Positions 1 to 9,481 of a DNA stretch of 64,000 bases are shown piece after piece; position 1 is the stretch's first letter, and the number at the start of each line of letters is the position of its first letter. Source of the DNA: an uncultured Desulfomonile sp. (GTDB lineage: Bacteria > Desulfobacterota > Desulfomonilia > Desulfomonilales > Desulfomonilaceae); contig CAJBEZ010000037.1 in assembly GCA_903952205.1 (NCBI GenBank), positions 124,001 through 188,000 on the forward strand. The letters are read 5' to 3'. Under the pieces are notes generated by a model that was not told where the DNA came from, made no database searches, and was given only the letters and a program-made list of their open reading frames with translations. The position numbers were made by a program, and so were the translations under genes.

Positions 1-1030
1 TTTCTGATGTCGAATACCCCATTTTCCCAGCCTCGAGACTTTTGATGTTTTTAGTTAGCGTCTTTACCACTGCTTCCTCAATGGATTTGGCCGCAGCTTT
101 TTCACCCAGTGTCTCAATCATCAACGCCCCAGCCAATATTCCCGCAAGTGGGTTGATCATGTTCTTGCCGGTATATTTCGGAGCAGAACCACCTATCGGT
201 TCAAACATTGAAACACCTTCCGGATTTATGTTTCCTCCGGCGGCAATCCCCATTCCTCCCTGGATCATGGCGCCAAGGTCAGTTATAATGTCCCCGAACA
301 TGTTGTCTGTGGCTATTACGTCAAACCACTCCGGATTTTTCACAAACCACATACATATAGCGTCAACATGCGCATAGTCGGTCTGAACATCGGGATATTC
401 TTTCGAGATCTCCTGAAATGTCCGCATCCAGAGATCCCATGCGTAGGTAAGCACGTTCGTCTTACCACACAGAGTAAGTTTTTTTCTTCGACCCCTGTCC
501 CTAGCCGTATCAAACGCGTACCGAAGCAAACGCTCAATTCCCTTGCGCGTATTTATAGATTCCTGAATTGCTATTTCATCCGGCGTTCCTTTTTTGAAAA
601 GTCCGCCCGACCCGACGTAAAAACCTTCCGTGTTCTCTCTAACCACTACAAAGTCAACATCTTCTGGCCCTTTGTTTTTTATGGGCGTTTCAACATTCGG
701 ATAAAGCTTAACTGGTCGCAAATTTACATATTGGTCAAGCTCAAATCTTAATCTAAGGAGAATTCCTTTCTCGAGAGTTCCAGGAGCGACATCCGGGTGC
801 CCTATAGCTCCCAGGTAAATTCCATCAAACGTTCTCAATTCCTTGATCACCGAATCGGGCAGTATCTCACCCGTCCGCAGATATCGCTCGCCACCAAGAT
901 CATAATCGACGTAATTCAGTGAAAAATCGAATTTAGGAGCCAAGGTGTCCAGGACTTTTCTGCCTTCGCGTATAACTTCCGGTCCGGTCCCATCTCCTGC
1001 AATTACGGCTATATTGTAAAAATTCGACAT
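1..1030 (-). CDS. 3-isopropylmalate/isocitrate dehydrogenase family protein, 3' end cut off by window
   Basis: Read directly from the minus strand: an ATG at 1030 opens a frame without stops to the window edge (343 codons). The product is an NAD(P)-dependent beta-decarboxylating dehydrogenase of the LeuB/Icd/tartrate dehydrogenase superfamily. Visible marks are an N-terminal GDGTGPEV, the substrate-loop motif [10 protein letters not shown], the catalytic lysine in [10 protein letters not shown], the metal-binding aspartates in [11 protein letters not shown], and [14 protein letters not shown] near the nucleotide site. LeuB (leucine synthesis) is the likeliest role, but tartrate or homoisocitrate dehydrogenases share these motifs. 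No other leucine gene is visible, and the C-terminus lies outside the window. Confidence 0.85.
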   Translation of the reverse strand, partial: MSNFYNIAVIAGDGTGPEVIREGRKVLDTLAPKFDFSLNYVDYDLGGERYLRTGEILPDSVIKELRTFDGIYLGAIGHPDVAPGTLEKGILLRLRFELDQYVNLRPVKLYPNVETPIKNKGPEDVDFVVVRENTEGFYVGSGGLFKKGTPDEIAIQESINTRKGIERLLRYAFDTARDRGRRKKLTLCGKTNVLTYAWDLWMRTFQEISKEYPDVQTDYAHVDAICMWFVKNPEWFDVIATDNMFGDIITDLGAMIQGGMGIAAGGNINPEGVSMFEPIGGSAPKYTGKNMINPLAGILAGALMIETLGEKAAAKSIEEAVVKTLTKNIKSLEAGKMGYSTSE

Positions 1031-1149
1031 ATATACCCTTTCCAACTTAATATTTGTTGATTCCTGTAAAGTCTCTGAATAGTAGCCTATCAACATGCTG
1101 AGGGCAAAACAATAGCTTACCTTTTTGTAAAAAGTGTGTCGGCCGACAG

Positions 1150-2247
1150 CTATTTTAGAAAATCATGTATAGATACGGTTATCTTCTTCGCTACATCTCT
1201 ACCCAGATTTTTTACATAATCAGTGGATCGTGGAAATTTACCGGCCAGCGCTTCCTCCACCGACTTTTTAGTGAGTTTCGGGTCTCGCCCGACCAGACGG
1301 CACGATCCCTGTTCACAGTAAACCGGTCTTTCAGTATTTTCCCGGCAGACGAGGCATGGAACATCAAAAAAGCTCGCTTCAGCCTGCACTGATCCAGAAT
1401 CCGAGAGTATTATCGAACAACCCTCAAGAAGCGAAAGAAAATCTATGTATGCTTGAGGTTCCACTAACAACAGATTTTTCATCCTGTTGACCCGTTCCGT
1501 TAGACCAAATTCATCCAGCCTCTTTCTGGTTCGAGGATGAATAGGGAAAATCACCTTCTGCGGTAATGATTCAAGGATTTCTATTACCTGTTCCAGAGCG
1601 TCACGCTCATCAACATTGGACGGTCTATGTATCGTGACGAGGACATAATTCTTTGGTGTCAGGTTAAAATCAACCCAACGCCTCCTTGACTCTATACCAG
1701 GTAAAAACATACTAAGAGTCTCCAGCATGATATCGCCAACAAGGAGAGCGCCGGTCATTTGTATGCCCTCACGTTCGAGGTTTTTCATTCCAGCGGGTTC
1801 TGAGACATAAAGGAGGTTCGAGAGGCAATCCGTAAGGCGGCGGTTCCATTCTTCAGGCATGGTTTCATCAAATGACCTCAACCCGGCTTCAACATGGGCT
1901 ACGGGGATGAACAGCTTTCTTGCGACAAGAGCCGCTGCGATTGTTGAATTTACATCACCCACGACAATTACCAACTCCGGTTTGATGTCGAGACAGACCT
2001 TTTCAAATTCAATCATGACCTTTCCGGTCATCTCACCATGCCGCCCTGACCCTACACCGAGATGCCGCGCAGGCGCCGACAGGCCCAGGTCATCGAAGAA
2101 AACCCCACTCATTAAGTCATCATAATGCTGCCCAGTGTGAACAATCATATGGTTTATATCCGGGAAATCTTTAAACTGCCTTTCGAGTGGCCCCACTTTC
2201 ATGAAATTGGGCCTAGCGCCCACCACACTAATTATTGTTTTTGTCAT
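1150..2247 (-). CDS. wecB: UDP-N-acetylglucosamine 2-epimerase (non-hydrolysing)
   Basis: Interconverts UDP-GlcNAc and UDP-ManNAc in the cytoplasm, feeding surface polysaccharide synthesis. The 365 residues match the family length. Characteristic stretches are VVGARPNFMKVGPL at the N-terminus, HTGQHYDDLMSG, VAHVEAGLRSFDETMPEE with EEWNRRL, TIHRPSNVD, and the C-terminal UDP-binding SDSGSVQAEA. The ATG at 2247 follows AAAGAGTGAC, an acceptable ribosome-binding site. It is on the same strand as a YdcF-type envelope protein and near a NusG/RfaH paralogue, both often found beside glycan genes. No ManNAc dehydrogenase or glycosyltransferase is adjacent, so the polymer served is unknown. Confidence 0.9.
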   Translation of the reverse strand: MTKTIISVVGARPNFMKVGPLERQFKDFPDINHMIVHTGQHYDDLMSGVFFDDLGLSAPARHLGVGSGRHGEMTGKVMIEFEKVCLDIKPELVIVVGDVNSTIAAALVARKLFIPVAHVEAGLRSFDETMPEEWNRRLTDCLSNLLYVSEPAGMKNLEREGIQMTGALLVGDIMLETLSMFLPGIESRRRWVDFNLTPKNYVLVTIHRPSNVDERDALEQVIEILESLPQKVIFPIHPRTRKRLDEFGLTERVNRMKNLLLVEPQAYIDFLSLLEGCSIILSDSGSVQAEASFFDVPCLVCRENTERPVYCEQGSCRLVGRDPKLTKKSVEEALAGKFPRSTDYVKNLGRDVAKKITVSIHDFLK

Positions 2248-2341
2248 GTCACTCTTTCTAAGTTAGATGTTTGGCTGAAATACTGATCGAGCTAGCCCGT
2301 GAATGTCTAATTTCAAGGAAAGTCTATGAAGAAAGATGAGT

Positions 2342-3022
2342 TTAAGTATTCTTCCCAAGTAATAATCCCTTAAGCCAATAGAATAACCGTCCATAATATT
2401 CGTGTAGAGCGATTTGTGAATTCTCCAAACCTGCTGCTCCTGGAGAGAGCAATACTAAAAGTGGCAGGGTTCGTTTCACCCTAAAGTCACAAGGGCAGGG
2501 GACGGGATCCATTCCCTTGGATCTGAAAAGGCTTAGAGACCGGGGCATATGGCCCGCGGAAGTTACCAAAGCGAAGGGTTTGTCGCCAACTATGGTTTTG
2601 AACAAATTCGCCTCGTCGTCAGTATCCAGGGCCCGTGTCTCAAGGATCAACGATTCCTTAGGGATACCTAGAAACGCAGGCAATGCGCTCATAACTTCCG
2701 CAGAGCTCGGAGCGCCACCGGAGAGGACAAGTTCGGCGCGCGGTATCTCACGCCACAACCTCACGCCCTCAAGTAATCGCAGCACAGATTCGCCCCAAAC
2801 ATCCGAGGCGCTCATACCCTTCGCGAATGAAGTCCCTCCCAGCACCACAATAAATCTTATACCTTGATCCGCCAGTTTCCCTGGATCAGCGTAGGGCCCC
2901 GCCTCATCTTCCAGGGACTTCATGAGAGCAAAGCCTGTCCATCCTAGCGAAAACACAAAAAGTGTCAACACGGCCGCTATCCATAAAGTTTTTGCAGCTT
3001 TAGGCCGCTTATTCCACGCCAT
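2342..3022 (-). CDS. YdcF/SanA/ElyC family (DUF218) membrane-anchored protein
   Basis: 226 residues. One hydrophobic segment at about residues 13-33 is followed by a DUF218 domain: FIVVLGGTSFAKG, SVLRLLEGVRLWRE, ELVLSGGAPSSAEVM, a conserved acidic ALDTDDEANLF, and ALVTSAGHMPRSLSLFRSKG. Relatives such as SanA and ElyC act at the cell envelope and are linked to peptidoglycan precursor or glycan metabolism, but the chemistry is unsettled. Here it is expected to be anchored in the inner membrane with the domain outside. It lies 94 bp upstream of wecB on the same strand and may be co-transcribed with it, which suggests an envelope-glycan role. The exact function cannot be read from the sequence. 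Confidence 0.8.
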   Translation of the reverse strand: MAWNKRPKAAKTLWIAAVLTLFVFSLGWTGFALMKSLEDEAGPYADPGKLADQGIRFIVVLGGTSFAKGMSASDVWGESVLRLLEGVRLWREIPRAELVLSGGAPSSAEVMSALPAFLGIPKESLILETRALDTDDEANLFKTIVGDKPFALVTSAGHMPRSLSLFRSKGMDPVPCPCDFRVKRTLPLLVLLSPGAAGLENSQIALHEYYGRLFYWLKGLLLGKNT

Positions 3023-3201
3023 GGCAAGGCCTAGAATTACTAAAGAATAAAGTAAGGCCGACAGGATATATTGCGACGCTTAATGTTTTCTTAATAACAA
3101 ACCACAAATATTCCATTTATTTTGATTACACTTCTGTGAATAAAAGGCTCAGAATTGTGAATAACAAAATCGAGCGACTTCCTTTTTGAGTGATCCTACT
3201 A

Positions 3202-3207
3202 TATAAT
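3202..3207 (+). promoter_or_regulatory. -10 box (TATAAT) for the NusG-like gene
   Basis: A perfect TATAAT lies 32 bases before the ATG at 3239. The hexamer at 3179-3184 (TTCCTT), 17 bases further upstream, is a poor -35 match, so an activator or another -35 may be involved. The leader would be about 25 nt and shows no Shine-Dalgarno sequence. Confidence 0.35.
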
Positions 3208-3238
3208 TTAACTATACGAAATTTAATTACGTATTACT

Positions 3239-3835
3239 ATGGCCCGTGGCAGAACCATAGGGCGCGGCAATCCAATACGAATCATGGCGTCTCACGACAA
3301 CATACCATCGCGTTTCCCTGAAGGTAGACCCCTCGATCATGACACAGGATCATGGTGGATCCTTCATTGCAAGCCAAACCGGGAATGGAAGCTTGCCAAA
3401 TTCCTTCTGAAACATGAAATCAGCTATTATCTGCCCATCTATGAAAGAAAAACCAGAATCGGTTATTTTCGCCGTGAAAAAATAATACCGACCCCTCTTT
3501 TCAGGGGATATATATGCTTCGCCCTGGACAGAAACGCTCACCACCTTCTTTATGAGACCCACGATTTTGTCAGAACAATAAATGTCAATGACCAGGATAA
3601 GTTTGTCCACGAACTAGAGTTAGTCTCAAGAGCAATAGAAACCGGGCAGGACCTTTTCGTGATGCCCGGAATCAAGAAGGGTCGTCGAGTTCAGATCACA
3701 TCTGGTCCATTGAAGGGCGCTGAAGGAATAGTGGTAGGCCGTTCGAAAAAAGGCCAGTTCGCTATAACGGTTGAGATGTTCAACCGGACTGTGATTGTAA
3801 ACGTTGACCCATTCACGAACCTGGAACTCGCTTAA
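3239..3835 (+). CDS. NusG/RfaH-family transcription elongation factor paralogue
   Basis: 198 residues. A basic N-terminal extension of about 36 residues precedes an NGN domain starting at WWILHCKPNREWKLAKFL and containing YLPIYERKTR and PLFRGYICFAL. A KOW domain follows (GIKKGRRVQITSGPLKGAEG). The NGN sequence resembles specialised paralogues (RfaH, UpxY, LoaP) more than housekeeping NusG, because it has RGYICF where NusG has GY(I/V)LV. Such factors bind RNA polymerase and prevent termination in long polysaccharide operons. The gene downstream is on the opposite strand, so its target operon is not adjacent. The start is uncertain: no Shine-Dalgarno precedes 3239, and an ATG at 3284 is in frame. 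Confidence 0.8.
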   Translation: MARGRTIGRGNPIRIMASHDNIPSRFPEGRPLDHDTGSWWILHCKPNREWKLAKFLLKHEISYYLPIYERKTRIGYFRREKIIPTPLFRGYICFALDRNAHHLLYETHDFVRTINVNDQDKFVHELELVSRAIETGQDLFVMPGIKKGRRVQITSGPLKGAEGIVVGRSKKGQFAITVEMFNRTVIVNVDPFTNLELA

Positions 3836-3854
3836 TTATCGAAACACAAAAAGG

Positions 3855-5858
3855 TCAAACCTGACACGCCAATGCGAAACCGTCATCCAAAGCATTGCCT
3901 ATTTTCCCGCACCTGTTGGCGTCACCAATTATTCTTACATTGAATCCCGCTTCCTCCAGGGATTTCCCGAGCGAATTTTCCGGTCGGGAACCCATTGCAA
4001 GCACGACCGAATCACTCTTTATGGTTACGTCATTGCCATCGGCGTCAGTGTAGACCACGAAGTTCTCGCCTATTTCTTTCATCTTTGCCTGAGTTATAAG
4101 TTTGATGTGTCTCATGTCGAGTTCTTTCATGATAACCCATCTGGTAGACGCCCCTACGTCCTGCCCCATCTTGCGAGCCATCTCGATCACAGTCACATCT
4201 TTCACGCCGTTGAGCATAAGCTCTCTGAGCGTTTCGGTAGTTTCTGCCTGGTGAAGAGTCAGAAAATAGAGCTGTTCAGGAGAAAGTGTACCTTTTTCGG
4301 CCAGCCATATAGCTGTTTCAAGGCCAACGGAACCTCCTCCTACGACCACTACATCTTTCCCCGTCTGCGCCTTGCCCTTTAGAACATCCCAGGCTTGATA
4401 AACATTCGGAGCTTCAACAGCTTCTATCGGTGGTTTAAAAGGAACGGCTCCGGTCGCGACCACTACAAGGTCAGGTTTTTCCCTGCTTACAAACTCCGGG
4501 GTGACCTCAGTGTCGAGCCGGACATCTACACCAAATTTCGACAGAGCAGCTTGGTAATAGTCAAACAGATAATGAAAATCATGTTTGCCTGTAGGCTCGG
4601 CAGCCCAAAGTACCTGTCCCCCTATAGTTGATTCCCTTTCACACAGGATAACCTGGTGGCCTCTTTCTGCGGCGATAGACGCAAATTCACAACCCGCCGG
4701 GCCGGCGCCTGCTACAAGTAACTTCTTTCTTTCCACTGCCGGGCCGTATATTGTCGATTTTTCCTTGCCTGCTCTAGGATTAACCATACAGCCTACGGGC
4801 TGAAGCATAAACACATGGTCAAAACATCGCTGGTTGCAGGCTATGCAACGTCTGATCTCCGAAACTCGTCCTTCCCTCGTCTTTTTCACAAACTCAGGAT
4901 CAGCAATCAGACCTCTTGCAACTCCGACCAGATCTGCAACCCCTTCTTTTATTACTTCCTCAGCTATTATTGGGTCATTGATTCTGTTGCATCCTACAAC
5001 CGGGACGGTGACGCTTTCCCTAATTCCTCTAGCAAGATAGACATAGCCCGCCTGAGGTAAATCCATGGTAATTTGAGGCACACGACTTTCATGCCACCCA
5101 CCTGTAACATTTATGCAGTCTGCGCCCGCTTTCTCAGCCTCAGCGGCAAATATCTTTGATTCTATGTTGGTGTGGCTTCCGGGCACAAAGTCATTACCGG
5201 CCACCCTGACCAAGAGCGCGGTGTTTTTTCCAACGGCGTTGCGAACAGCGGCAATTGTTTCCAATCCAAAGCGCATCCTGTTCTCTAGGGAGCCCCCATA
5301 CTGGTCTTCTCTCTTGTTGGTTTTTGGTGAGAGAAACTGGCAGATCAAATATCCCGCGGATCCCAGGATTTCTACGGCGTCAAAACCAGCCTTTTCAGCC
5401 CTCCTGGCCGCCTGAACAAAATCATCCTGAACTTTCCGAATGTCGTCGATCGTCATGGCCTTGGTTTTTTGACGGGTGAAGTAACTTATAAATTCCGACG
5501 GAGCCAGAGCCGGCAATCCTTTGAGAGTGCAGAATGAGTATGCTCCAGCCATGTACAACTGCACAGCGACCTTGGTTTCTGTTTCATGAATCGCATCTGT
5601 AAACTTCTTCAAGCCCGGGAGAAAGGAGTCATCTTTAATACTCAGCATCAGATCAATGCCGGATGACTGATCATTTATTTCGGCGCCGCCCACAACGATA
5701 AGACCAGTCCCTCCACGGGCGCGCTCAACATAAAAATCTATGAACTGGTCGCTGACTAAACCATTTGGCGTGTAATTTAAGTGCATCGCAGTCATTACGA
5801 CGCGGTTTTTAAGTTCAACAGGACCTAGAGAAATCGGTTCCAAGAGTTTGGTTATCAA
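3855..5858 (-). CDS. NADH:flavin oxidoreductase, 2,4-dienoyl-CoA reductase (FadH) type
   Basis: 667 residues with the three-part FadH layout: an Old Yellow Enzyme TIM barrel (about 1-330), a four-cysteine iron-sulfur motif (CIACNQRCFDHVF, then GCMVNPRAG), and a C-terminal FAD/NAD(P) module with VAGAGPAGCEFA and VVVGGGSVGLETA. Known relatives reduce 2,4-dienoyl-CoA, enoates, trimethylamine or bile-acid intermediates using FMN, FAD and a 4Fe-4S cluster. The start is TTG at 5858, five bases after a strong GGAGG; the ATG just upstream runs into TGA. The upstream gene is a dienoyl-CoA-isomerase-like crotonase, which makes unsaturated acyl-CoA the likeliest substrate, although this is inferred from context. 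Confidence 0.85.
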   Translation of the reverse strand: MITKLLEPISLGPVELKNRVVMTAMHLNYTPNGLVSDQFIDFYVERARGGTGLIVVGGAEINDQSSGIDLMLSIKDDSFLPGLKKFTDAIHETETKVAVQLYMAGAYSFCTLKGLPALAPSEFISYFTRQKTKAMTIDDIRKVQDDFVQAARRAEKAGFDAVEILGSAGYLICQFLSPKTNKREDQYGGSLENRMRFGLETIAAVRNAVGKNTALLVRVAGNDFVPGSHTNIESKIFAAEAEKAGADCINVTGGWHESRVPQITMDLPQAGYVYLARGIRESVTVPVVGCNRINDPIIAEEVIKEGVADLVGVARGLIADPEFVKKTREGRVSEIRRCIACNQRCFDHVFMLQPVGCMVNPRAGKEKSTIYGPAVERKKLLVAGAGPAGCEFASIAAERGHQVILCERESTIGGQVLWAAEPTGKHDFHYLFDYYQAALSKFGVDVRLDTEVTPEFVSREKPDLVVVATGAVPFKPPIEAVEAPNVYQAWDVLKGKAQTGKDVVVVGGGSVGLETAIWLAEKGTLSPEQLYFLTLHQAETTETLRELMLNGVKDVTVIEMARKMGQDVGASTRWVIMKELDMRHIKLITQAKMKEIGENFVVYTDADGNDVTIKSDSVVLAMGSRPENSLGKSLEEAGFNVRIIGDANRCGKIGNALDDGFALACQV

Positions 5859-5916
5859 TACATCCTCCTAATTTTCTAATCGGATTTAAAAGCCGTAAAG
5901 TCTATAAGTGGAGCAT

Positions 5917-6750
5917 CTAGGCTCCCTTGAAATTTCCTTTTTTCTTTTGCATATATGCGGAGAAAGCCTCAAAAATGTCTTCTGACGGCATTATCATTGA
6001 TGATCTCGCCGCATTGAAGTCCAGAGCGCGATCAATTGGAACTCCTTGATTATAAAGGAATACGTCCTTTGCGCCTTGAACCGCCAGAGGAGGATTAGCC
6101 GCTATTTCCATGGCCATTTTCATGCCTTCAATATTCATGGTCTCCTGATCAGGGTAAACGTGATTAACCAGATTAATGGCGAGCGCATGCCGGGCTTCAA
6201 ATCTGTGACCCCTAAAAGCTATTTCCCTGGCGTGTCCCTGTCCCACCACTCTGGGTAGGCGCTGCAATCCTCCGACATCCGTAATTATCGCCAAAGTAGC
6301 TTCAGGTAGTCCAAAAACAGTCTCAGCGGAACAAATCCGGAAGTCACAACACAGCGCCAGTTCAAGGCCCGCTCCTAGACAGTGTCCATGAAGGAAAGCT
6401 ATACTCGGTTGAGAAAGTTTTTCCAGTCTGTTGTGGTACCCTTGTATACGCTTTACGACTTTGTAGAAGGCTATCTTCTGGTTTGCGGATGGGGTTCCAG
6501 TGACCATAGGTATAAGATCATTTTCCGGGCTTAGGTCGAGACCCGCACAAAAAGACTTTCCCTCTCCCCTGAGCACGACTACCCGACTTTCAGGATCTTC
6601 CTCAGCGCTGGAAATCGCCTCGTTCAAGCTGTCCCAGAGGCGCAGGCTCATGGCGTTACGTTTTTCAGCTCTATTAAGGGTTATAAAACCAACATGATCT
6701 TCTCGTTGATAGGTTACCAGGCTTTTCCCGTTTTGATTGTTTTCACCCAT
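5917..6750 (-). CDS. Crotonase-family enzyme, probable delta(3,5)-delta(2,4)-dienoyl-CoA isomerase
   Basis: 277 residues of crotonase fold. Oxyanion-hole segments are KSFCAGLDLS and HGHCLGAGLELALCCDFR. The active-site stretch reads LPEATLAIITDVGGLQRLPR: a Glu followed eight residues later by an Asp inside DVG-LQRLP. This pair and spacing is the signature of ECH1-type dienoyl-CoA isomerases; ordinary enoyl-CoA hydratases have a small residue at the Asp position. The second hydratase-type Glu (AREIAF) is also present, so hydratase activity is not excluded. The gene lies 58 bp upstream of the FadH-like reductase on the same strand. The two would form the reductase-dependent route for acyl chains with odd-position double bonds. 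Confidence 0.8.
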   Translation of the reverse strand: MGENNQNGKSLVTYQREDHVGFITLNRAEKRNAMSLRLWDSLNEAISSAEEDPESRVVVLRGEGKSFCAGLDLSPENDLIPMVTGTPSANQKIAFYKVVKRIQGYHNRLEKLSQPSIAFLHGHCLGAGLELALCCDFRICSAETVFGLPEATLAIITDVGGLQRLPRVVGQGHAREIAFRGHRFEARHALAINLVNHVYPDQETMNIEGMKMAMEIAANPPLAVQGAKDVFLYNQGVPIDRALDFNAARSSMIMPSEDIFEAFSAYMQKKKGNFKGA

Positions 6751-6895
6751 GCTTTTCTACTCCATGACAAAAGTTTTTCAGTTTAGATGAAGACTGTCCC
6801 AAGACAAAAATCCAAGGGGTATTGGAGAATTATTGATGGAACAATTACTCAATAGCCAGTTGTCGACCAATCAAGCCTCCGTGCCAACTATGCCT

Positions 6896-9283
6896 TCACT
6901 GGCCAAAACGTGATCCTCCGTGAACTATAGGTCTGGGATGACGTTTTCCCGGCTTGGGCATTGATTCCCTGTCTATTCCAGCTAGAACCTTCAAATTCAT
7001 CACATGGTCGGCAAGAGAAGAAAGGTCTGAAGATTCGGAATCGATATATTTCAGACATTCCAACATGGCTTCCTGGTAGTCTAGTTCCTGCGAGGGTGGA
7101 GCTTTCTTAAGCAGTTCATAAGCCTCTTTCGGTTTCATCAGTTTCAAGAGAATACGTACCCTCTTAAGAAGGCTCGAAGGCGCAGCGGAAGATATCGCCT
7201 CGTAATATTCAAGAGCGAGATCGTACTTGCCTGACGCCGTGAGGGTATCGGCTATGGCGTTCAATGCGTGAGGTTTTCCGCTGATCAAACTCGCCAACTC
7301 CCTTACTCTTTCAAGCTTGCCAAGTTTGGCGAACATATGCGCCAGAGCCAGAAAATGACCAGGGGTTCTTAACAGTATATGAGGATTAGCGTCTCTGAGG
7401 CAAAGATAGTAGAGAATCTCATTTTCTGTTTTGAGGAAATCCAGATCAGGAAAGTCATAGTGATTTTCGACCGACAAGGAAAGAACATCCTCAATTCTTT
7501 GAGGATGAAAGGTCTTAAAGATTTTATGGATCTTTGCGTGAATTTCAACTGTTTTCCCCTGCAACTCGACCTGATGATAATCAGCGGGAAAGCTAAACTC
7601 AAACTTGGCCTCCTGTCCAGCTTCGACTCCCAATAAACCCTTTTCAAAGGAAGGCAGCAACAAACCTCTTCCTAGAAGGATATCCCAATACTTCCCGGAT
7701 ATTCCAGTAAAGGGTACTTTACCCATATAGCTTCTGGAATCGAAAATTATTCTGTCGTCCGGCCCGGAAGGTTCATTAGTTTCATAGAAGAAGGTCAGTC
7801 CTGATACAAGTTCCCCTACTGACTCAGGATCCACCTCTAGATCCATATATCCAAGCACAAAGTCCTTCAATAGATCAAATTCCTCAATGGCGTTTGAAGC
7901 CAGGATCCCATAAACATAATATTCTGGCTCTTCAATCAGGTCCTCCCTCGAAGTCAACAGAAAGTCCAGAATTTCAAAAATTCTTTGTTTGTAATATACG
8001 TCCCGACCAAGTTGTTCGTTTGCCAGCGCCCAGAGGTTTCTAACTTTTCTGATCCCCCCAAACTTCATTTTATCGGTTTCATACTGGTCTCCCGCTGAAA
8101 GATACTTTGGCCTCCATTTTGCGATGGGGTAGAAACCATATTTTGAATGGTTTTTCTCATAGGAGGAGCCGAAATAAAGTTGCATCTGTTGTGAACCAGA
8201 ATTTGATTCGACAGGAATATTTAGTGATTTTATAAAGTTAATTGTATCTCTCGCATCATCTACCGTTTCACCCGGAAGTCCAAAGATCGTAAAGAGTTCA
8301 GTCTGAAGGTCAATTGATTGGGCATATGCTATGTTCTCCCTGACTTTTTCCAGAGATATCCCTTTGCCGGTTCTCCTGAGAACCTCCGGACTACCAGACT
8401 CCAGCCCAAAAGCTACGGTATCAGCGCCCGCCTCTTTCAAATATTTTAGAAGATCACCGTCCACCAAGTCTGAACGAGTTTGAAACCAAAACGGGGTCGA
8501 GATGCCGCGTTTAATTTTTTCCTCTAGAAGCTTAATAGTTCTGTTCCTGTTTTCGGTAAAATTCGGATCGGCGAACCAGAATCTTTGAATCCCACGCTGG
8601 CTCAGGAAATCCATTTCTTCAACCACCCGATCTGTTGAATGATACCTGATGCGGCCGTTGCATACGCTTGGAGTCATACAAAAAAGGCATGAGTGTTTGC
8701 AGCCACGTGAGGACAGTAAAATTGCAGTGTCTTTTCCCTGAAGATTCAAGATCCCAGCGAGATATGGCGAAGGATAAGTGTCCAGATCATCGGGCGGAAG
8801 CGGTCCTCCGCCATTACGCTCAATGTGCCCGTCTCTCCTATAACTCAGTCCCGATATCTCTGCCATAGAAGCATTGTTTTCAATACACCTGATGATTTCG
8901 GAGAAAACAATCTCGCCTTCGCCATGGACAAGCAAATCTATATCCGGCAGATTATCAAGGGCTTCTGAGGGCATCCCGACTACCTGTGGTCCTCCTAATG
9001 CAATAGTAATCTCAGAATGTCTTGACTTGATATACCGTGAAAGGAAACGAATTCTTTCCATAGTGCTCTGATAAGCGGTAAATCCTATTAATCCAGGTTC
9101 AGTTTTCTGGATCCACAATTCTAGGTCAGAAAAACTCAAAGGTCTGTCAAGCAAGTCGTCCAAAATTATCCCCCGGGAACCTTCTTTTTCTACGAAGGCC
9201 ATGATATATCCGAGAGAAATAGGTATGCTCTCTGAGGATTCAAATCCTACATCATGATTAACGTTAATAAGGATAAGATTCAC
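6896..9283 (-). CDS. B12-binding-domain radical SAM protein with long C-terminal repeat region
   Basis: 795 residues. An N-terminal cobalamin-binding-like Rossmann domain (about 1-150, with IALGGPQVVGMPSEAL and DLLVHGEGE) precedes a radical SAM domain whose cluster motif is RGCKHSCLFCMTP (CX3CX2C, near residue 194). LESGSPEVLRRTGKG and TELFTIFGLPGET are typical of this class. After about residue 420 the rest is helical, and its last 170 residues look like TPR repeats (FAKLGKLERVRELASL, LALEYYEAISSAAPSS). Class B enzymes often methylate unactivated carbons or rearrange lipids and cofactors. The substrate is unknown and no partner gene is adjacent. No canonical DxHxxG cobalamin motif is evident. 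Confidence 0.85.
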   Translation of the reverse strand: MNLILINVNHDVGFESSESIPISLGYIMAFVEKEGSRGIILDDLLDRPLSFSDLELWIQKTEPGLIGFTAYQSTMERIRFLSRYIKSRHSEITIALGGPQVVGMPSEALDNLPDIDLLVHGEGEIVFSEIIRCIENNASMAEISGLSYRRDGHIERNGGGPLPPDDLDTYPSPYLAGILNLQGKDTAILLSSRGCKHSCLFCMTPSVCNGRIRYHSTDRVVEEMDFLSQRGIQRFWFADPNFTENRNRTIKLLEEKIKRGISTPFWFQTRSDLVDGDLLKYLKEAGADTVAFGLESGSPEVLRRTGKGISLEKVRENIAYAQSIDLQTELFTIFGLPGETVDDARDTINFIKSLNIPVESNSGSQQMQLYFGSSYEKNHSKYGFYPIAKWRPKYLSAGDQYETDKMKFGGIRKVRNLWALANEQLGRDVYYKQRIFEILDFLLTSREDLIEEPEYYVYGILASNAIEEFDLLKDFVLGYMDLEVDPESVGELVSGLTFFYETNEPSGPDDRIIFDSRSYMGKVPFTGISGKYWDILLGRGLLLPSFEKGLLGVEAGQEAKFEFSFPADYHQVELQGKTVEIHAKIHKIFKTFHPQRIEDVLSLSVENHYDFPDLDFLKTENEILYYLCLRDANPHILLRTPGHFLALAHMFAKLGKLERVRELASLISGKPHALNAIADTLTASGKYDLALEYYEAISSAAPSSLLKRVRILLKLMKPKEAYELLKKAPPSQELDYQEAMLECLKYIDSESSDLSSLADHVMNLKVLAGIDRESMPKPGKRHPRPIVHGGSRFGQ

Positions 9284-9481
9284 TTTGGCTCCATATTTAA
9301 CAGGCGGTGAGCTTAACTCTTGGTCAATAGTAAAATTCCATCCATCAATTGCTTTGTTGACCTGAAGACCGCCAAGATTTTATATTTGTAAAACAATGAT
9401 CATGAATACCACAAGAACGTGGTCATAATTTGCAGAAAATTTGACTCTACTACAACTAAATTCCTTCGGAGGAAACGTCGA

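Noticed and set aside
3804-4382. Long plus-strand frame antisense to the FadH-like gene
   Set aside because: It lies wholly opposite well-conserved FAD/NAD-domain coding sequence; the product shows no domain.
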